Source: Anisodus tanguticus (taxonomy: Eukaryota > Streptophyta > Magnoliopsida > Solanales > Solanaceae). From it: a DNA stretch of 64,000 nucleotides. Of this stretch, positions 59,452-64,000 are shown in pieces. Made by a program: the position numbers and the translations under genes. The DNA is taken from positions 56,182,513 to 56,246,512 of the forward strand of contig CM067539.1 of NCBI GenBank assembly GCA_034509755.1. Reading direction: 5' to 3'. Numbering within the stretch: position 1 is the first letter of the stretch; every line of letters begins with the position of its first letter. The notes under the pieces were generated by a model. It was not told the origin of the DNA, ran no database searches, and saw only the letters and a program-made list of their open reading frames with translations.

Positions 59452-60620
59452 ATGACAAAACAAACTGTACCTGCTCCAGTCATTGATAACACCCTTGTGA
59501 CAAACTCTTCATCTAATGAACTCATCAATTAAGCTCATCCATTCTTCATTTCACCCTAGATTCACCAGGAACTCTTCTTGTTAACACAGTCTTTGATGGT
59601 AAGAGTTTTGGTGGATGAAAAAGAGGGATGTGGATAGCATAAACTGCAAAGAACAAGTCTGGTTTTGTGGATGGATCCAACCAAGAACCTGTTACTGGAA
59701 CAGACCTTCACAGAGCTTGGTCCAAATCTAACAACATGATAATTTTTTGAATATTGAACTCTCTTTCTAGAGACATTTATGAGAGTGTACTCTATTACTC
59801 CACTGCTAAGGATATATGGATGGAACTTGAGGCCAGATTTGGTCAGAGTTCTGGTGCTAGACTTTTTTCAGCTTCAAAAGGAGCTTAATGACCTTGTTCA
59901 AGGTCCATATGATGTTGCTGCATACTATACCAAGATTAAAAGGCTCTGGGATGAGCTGGACAACTTGGATTCATTTATTTCTTGTTCTTGCATCTGTTTC
60001 TGTGGAGCAAAGGAAAAAAATGTCAAGTCTAAACAAGATGAAAGACTGACACGATTCTTAATGGATCTTAATAATTTATACTGTGGTGGCAGAGGTAACA
60101 TTCTTATGATTTCACCTCTTCCTACTATTGCTAATGCACATGCTCTCCTAGCGCAAGAAGAGAAACAAAGGGAGATGCACTCTACACCTAAGTTTCCAAG
60201 TGAAACTTTCTCTTTCATGGCTAATGGACAGGGTAATCAAAGACCCTTTTACCAAGATGAATCTTCAGCAACTGGACTAAACAATCAAAGGAACAATTCA
60301 AATGACGGTAAGGGACAAAGAGGAGCATATAACAACACGAAATTCTGTCTTATTTGTAGGTACTGCAAGAAGACTGGACACACTAGTGAACAATGCTACA
60401 AGATTCATGATTTTCCTCCTAGCTTCAAGTTTACTAAACCAAGAAAAAATTAGAATTTTGCTCAAGGAAATGCAGTGATATAAAATGAAGGAAATACATG
60501 ATAGTTCTTCTACAACACTGATAGTAGAGACAAGGCAAAATCACTTTACCAAGAGCAGTTGCAACAGATAGTTCAGATGTTGAGTTAAATGAAAAACAAT
60601 GATCAGGGAACTGAATAATA
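59452..60620 (+). pseudogene. Copia gag of element D with CCHC zinc knuckle
   Basis: It starts at ATG 59452 (MTKQTVPAPVIDNTLV). Several stops follow in 59530-59760, then it is open from 59779 to 60453. Recognisable parts are LQKELNDLVQGPYDVAAYYT, KIKRLWDELDNLDSFI, KSKQDERLTRFLMDLNN, RGNILMISPLPTIANAHALL and a CCHC knuckle CRYCKKTGHTSEQC (60357-60398). Beyond the stop at 60451 the frame still looks gag-like (EQLQQIVQML near 60552) until the junction with element E. The missing pol and the stops make this a fossil. Confidence 0.85.
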
Positions 60621-60624
60621 TGCT

Positions 60625-61274
60625 GACCTTCCAAATCCAGGTGATGTAGAATCATTTGGAATTCATGGACTTGGGACATCACAGTTTTGCTATCCACCAT
60701 TTGAAATTTCAGGAATTTCCCAACGATGAATTTCTTAGTACCAACATGTTGTGCGTTGTACTTCTTCTGTAGATTTTCCCAGAACTCTTTGGCGGTGCCT
60801 ACGATGCAATACACCATGTAGAGTGGGTCTACAGACAGTTCAGAATATAGTTCTTACACATGAAGTCACTATGACTCCAAGCATCAAGAACCATCTTCAT
60901 GCCATTGACGACATGGATACCTTGGCCCCCTTTAGCCGTTTCATTAGGCTGAGGGTCCACTTCATCTCCAGCTTGGGGAGGATCTTCTATTAGGAAATGA
61001 TCCATTCCCATAATAGTCAGATAAAACATCATCTTCTTCTACCATCTCTTGAAGTTGGAGCCCATGAACTTTTCTGGGCGTTCATGATGGAACCCAGAGA
61101 TGGAGGAACTGTAACGTTCCCTTGAGCAGCAGAAAAGGAGTTGGATGAGCCTTGAGCAGTAGTGAAGGTATTAGGTGTACCTTGAGCAGCAGTAGGGAAG
61201 GCAGAGGGGTTGCCTTGAGTAGCAACAACAATATCAAAAGAGAGTTGTTCTCTTCCAGTCATCTTTCTAAGCAT
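60625..61274 (-). pseudogene. Copia gag (N-terminal part) of element E
   Basis: On the minus strand the N-terminal piece (61274-61029) starts MTGREQLSFDIVVATQGNPS and has three QGxxxxFxxA-type repeats. A second piece (61032-60829) has DHFLIEDPPQAGDEVDPQPN and MVLDAWSHSDFMCKNYILNC. A third (about 60817-60625) has YCIVGTAKEFWENLQKKYN, FIVGKFLKFQMVDSKTVMSQ and VHEFQMILHHLDLEGQ, the conserved UBN2-type gag core. Frame changes separate the pieces. It ends abruptly at about 60625 where plus-strand element D begins. Confidence 0.8.
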
Positions 61275-61297
61275 TTACAACAACCTTGTCTTAAAAT

Positions 61298-62231
61298 TGT
61301 GGGTTACAACAATTGCAGGAAATGAGAAGTAAGTAAATATTAAAAATTGCTAGAAAGGATAAACTAAAGATTACAATAAACTGGAATTAAGAACGATACA
61401 ATCTCCTTGTGATTTGCAGAGTCGAGTGATGACACTCTGTCTTTAAGACAAAGTTGCCCCGTATATATATCCTTTTACGTTGTCAGGCAATAGTCTCCCA
61501 AGATACAACAACAACTTAACAAATGAGCAAAGGAAACTCAAGTGTTACTCTTGAAGAACTTTGAATAAAGTAAACTTGCTAGAGAGGAAGAAGAAGATTT
61601 CAGAAAATTCTGTAAGTGTTTCTAAGTGTTGAACAATTGAGCCAAAGGCCTCAATTTATAGTGTAATGAGATGACCCCTAAACTAGCCAACTAATGGCCT
61701 TTAATAGCCATGTAATGACACTTATTGAGGGGTTACATTCATCCAAATAATGGATGAATTCATGTGCCAAATAATGGAGATTCAATGCTCCAAAACCAGC
61801 CCAAAAGTCAGAACTTTCCATCTTCCCGTCGCAGCATTCTGCCTCAGAAGCGTCGCGGCTCCAGTGGCTGAACACCCAATTAGCGCCGTGGCGCTTCCTG
61901 GGAGGAGTCGCGACGCTCCGGCGCCTCGGCTCCGACGGGGCTGCGCCGCGACCCTTCGCGGCGATTTTCGACTCATTTTATCTTACACTTCGTACACTTC
62001 TTCCTTCGTTTACCAACGTGGAATACTTGTCATTTGGCCAATAACCGTCCATCATTCTGTCTCAAACGTTTCACTTACGTACCAATATCTCTTTCACTAA
62101 TAAAATTTGCGATACTTGGCACTACGTGTGCACGTGTGTGGAAACGATGTTTCCGACATGCGGGGCTCCAATTGTTCGAGTCATAAATACTGAGATAAAC
62201 TCAATTCCACATTAGTAAATTTCCGACAACA
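61298..62231 (-). repeat. LTR of element E (antisense, related to element A)
   Basis: On the minus strand it starts TGTTGTCGGAAATTTAC (62231) and ends AACCCACA (61298). It is followed by ATTTTAAGACAAGG, like the TTTAAGACAAG after the 5' LTR of A. It shares ACCAATATCTCTTTCA, GCCCCGTATATATATCC and TAGTCTCCCAAGATAC-type segments with the LTRs of A and the solo LTR. The GC-rich part 61830-61960 is its own. The other LTR is missing. Confidence 0.75.
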
Positions 62232-62539
62232 TATTGGGCTAGAGAAATTAATGACATCAACAACACAAACACTGGCCCAAGTTGTAGAGATAATCGACCC
62301 ATAACACAATGCTGACACTAAAGGGAAAATGCCTAGGATTCTAGTCGTTTTTACAAATATACATTCCATCATCACATAAATATTCTTTCTTGTACAACAA
62401 TTAAGTTTGTTACAAGTAGAATAGTGCCAAATGTATAGGTTGTTACATTTTGTTTTCTATTTATAAAGTCACCGTACATTGTAGAAAATTCATTCGAAGA
62501 TATACAAGAAATATTTCCCATATTCTGCCTAGTTCTTCA
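62230..62539 (+). repeat. 3' LTR of element D
   Basis: It matches 59044-59361, missing its first bases where the LTR of element E abuts. It ends GCCTAGTTCTTCA. It has a small deletion (GGGAATAGAG region) compared with the 5' copy. Confidence 0.82.
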
Positions 62540-63250
62540 ATCTCTAACTTGGTCTTTACTCTGTAATCATTATTCCTTCTTTTCTTTGCACATACTTCTA
62601 AATTTATAATTTATGATAAAAAATTTAAAGATATTTTAGTCATTTTAATAAAATAACAACTTATAGTACTTTCTTTTAACAAACATATCAATTGCTTATT
62701 ATAAATTTCAACACTTTTATCTAAACATATAACTGCTTATTTATAAAATCAATTATTGCAACAATTAAAATACTTTTCAACAATTAAAATTTATCAGCTT
62801 GTTTACAATTAGCTAACACAAATACGTTGTAGTATGTTATAGCAGATTATTTTCCTTATTCACAAATTTGGCGGAACGGACCACAGAGGAGACTCGAGGG
62901 TATACTATTACAGGTTAACAACCTTGGCGGATGCTATCTTAACTCAGGATAGACCCAAAAACTACCCTAACGCAACCATAGCTTATCGGGCTTGAACATG
63001 GCCATCAGTCCGAGCTTCAGACATTCTACCTGGGTTATTCTCTACCAAACCTCAGTATTTTCTCACATAGTTTTCTGCTAATTAAAGCATTAGTACCATG
63101 ATTCTCAGCAGTCTAGTGCAACATAGTTCAACACGAGGTATTTAACATTTCATTTAGGCTAAATATGAATATATAATTAAATTAAAATAAAATAAAACAA
63201 AACAAAATTTAAAATTACCTAAGATGATGAGGTTGTGCTCATAGCAGGAG
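62540..63250. other. AT-rich DNA with a GC-richer block, no gene called
   Basis: The sequence 62870-63070 is less AT-rich (GTTAACAACCTTGGCGGATG and on). If the antisense coding remnant beyond 63560 is viral, this would be downstream leader sequence. No open frame of note. Confidence 0.4.
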
Positions 63251-63347
63251 GATGTACAACAAACTTTAAGCTTTTATTATAAAGAGAGTTTTTATAAAAT
63301 GGAGAGAGTAGTTGGCGAAAGCCTTCCTCTAACTAAGAATGAGAGAT

Positions 63348-63357
63348 CCTTTTATAG
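63348..63357 (-). promoter_or_regulatory. TATA-box-like element
   Basis: The minus strand reads CTATAAAAGG in an otherwise non-coding stretch, downstream of the antisense coding remnant. The layout (end of ORF, roughly 200 bp, TATA box, leader) resembles a pararetroviral intergenic region. Confidence 0.4.
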
Positions 63358-63559
63358 CGGATCAATCCTAAACAAAACAAAATAAACGATCAAAATGTGG
63401 CCGACATTGGAGTCCACTACATGTGATCGGAAAAGAAAAAATAGCAAGGGCCAAAATACATGAGGACCAAATAGTATAATAATGTGCAATAATGCGCTTT
63501 ACTTTATTAAAATAGTCTAATAATGCATTCTACTTTTATAAAACAGATTAATTGGTAGC

Positions 63560-64000
63560 AGATAATGCTGCTGGGTCCTATATCTTTATTAAGACTTTTC
63601 CCTTTGGATTTGTCTGAACCGAAAGATTCTTCCACTTTATCTTGAAACTTCTTGTGATATTCTTAAATATTGAAAGTGTCTTCGTAGGGTTGAGATTCTC
63701 CCCCCAAGACATTGACATTGTCTTCATCTTCTTCCTCCGTGTGGACAGAAGCTATGGATGTACCTGATGAAGGAAATTATTCTTCCAGATTTTTTATTAG
63801 ATCCTTTTTAACCTCTGCCATATAAGAAGCGATAATTTTGAATTTTGAAAGAACTCATTTTTTACTCTGGAGCCTCCTAGCAATCTGTTTGAACGGGCTA
63901 TGACCTTTTGGCTGTTGTGGTGATTGTTTCTGCTCCTTATAATGAGCAATTGTGGTATTTATCTGATCTATTAATTCCTGACCATGAGTGATACCGTCTT
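63560..64000 (-). pseudogene. Unrecognised antisense coding remnant, possibly endogenous pararetrovirus
   Basis: One minus-strand frame stays coding-like across the window edge with only three stops (TGA near 63862, TAA near 63778 and 63668). It has QELIDQINTTIAHYKEQ, a Lys/Arg-rich HSPFKQIARRLQSKK, then an acidic EEEDEDNVNVLGGES and a Lys/Ser-rich end. The ORF enters from beyond 64000. Endogenous pararetroviruses are common in Solanaceae and have such an ORF before the promoter, but no diagnostic motif is visible. A retrotransposon gag or a host gene fragment are alternatives. Confidence 0.35.

Larger units (their letters stand above)
59040..62539 (+). mobile_element. Copia element D, interrupted by antisense element E
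   Basis: LTR copies at about 59040-59361 and 62230-62539 share ATATTGGGCYAGAGAAATTA, through GTCGTTTTTACAAATA, to CCTAGTTCTTCA. The 5' copy is followed by a perfect TGGTATCAGAGC primer-binding site. Gag in plus orientation runs to about 60620; there plus-strand coding stops and minus-strand gag of element E begins. The rest of D's pol is missing. The structure needs a nested insertion plus deletion, or recombination between two elements. No target duplication was identified. Confidence 0.78.

Noticed and set aside
1..64000. CRISPR arrays, operons, ribosome binding sites
   Set aside because: The window is plant nuclear DNA with introns and retrotransposons. No spaced identical short repeats or prokaryotic gene layout were seen.

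Overview
This is a nuclear plant window, almost certainly from a Solanaceae species. It is AT-rich, its genes have introns, and it is filled with retrotransposons. It carries Au-type SINE copies, TS-like (TTG)n-ended retroposon tails, an RTE-type LINE and hAT, PIF/Harbinger-type and CACTA remnants. Only two host genes can be supported. One is an apparently intact 13-exon sterol delta-7 reductase gene (DWF5; 37600-46425, + strand). The other is a two-exon plant U-box E3 ligase gene of the PUB22/23/24 type (56504-58179, - strand) with an apparent 1-base frameshift in exon 2.

Layout: 1-3820 is intergenic with small repeat tails. 3821-10520 is a long-LTR Copia element (A) with a CACTA target duplication. 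12659-22279 is a degenerate Ty3/Gypsy element of Tat type with gag, protease, RT, RNase H, integrase and an antisense ORF before its 3' LTR. 22305-23080 holds two MITEs and a SINE piece. 24363-29338 is a short-LTR Copia element (B) with a TTCTA duplication. 29383-32827 is an hAT transposon with an 8-bp duplication, inserted 44 bp past element B. 33300-35560 is a mosaic of an unnamed inverted-repeat family plus CACTA and tandem-repeat debris. 35600-37599 is upstream of DWF5, whose introns hold a LINE and SINEs. 47382-47867 is a MITE with a G-rich core. 48306-49488 is an antisense solo LTR related to element A. 50384-55590 is a second short-LTR Copia element (C), the best preserved, with a TTACT duplication. 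59040-62539 is a Copia element (D) broken by a head-on antisense Copia piece (E) related to A. The final kilobase carries an unrecognised antisense coding remnant followed by promoter-like sequence, possibly an endogenous pararetrovirus.

DWF5 makes a membrane enzyme of the late sterol/brassinosteroid (and cholesterol) pathway. The U-box gene belongs to a family known for ubiquitination in defence and stress signalling. Nothing links the two functionally. All transposon reading frames carry stops or frameshifts, so none looks autonomous. Coordinates were read by eye. No alignment, divergence estimate or database search was run.
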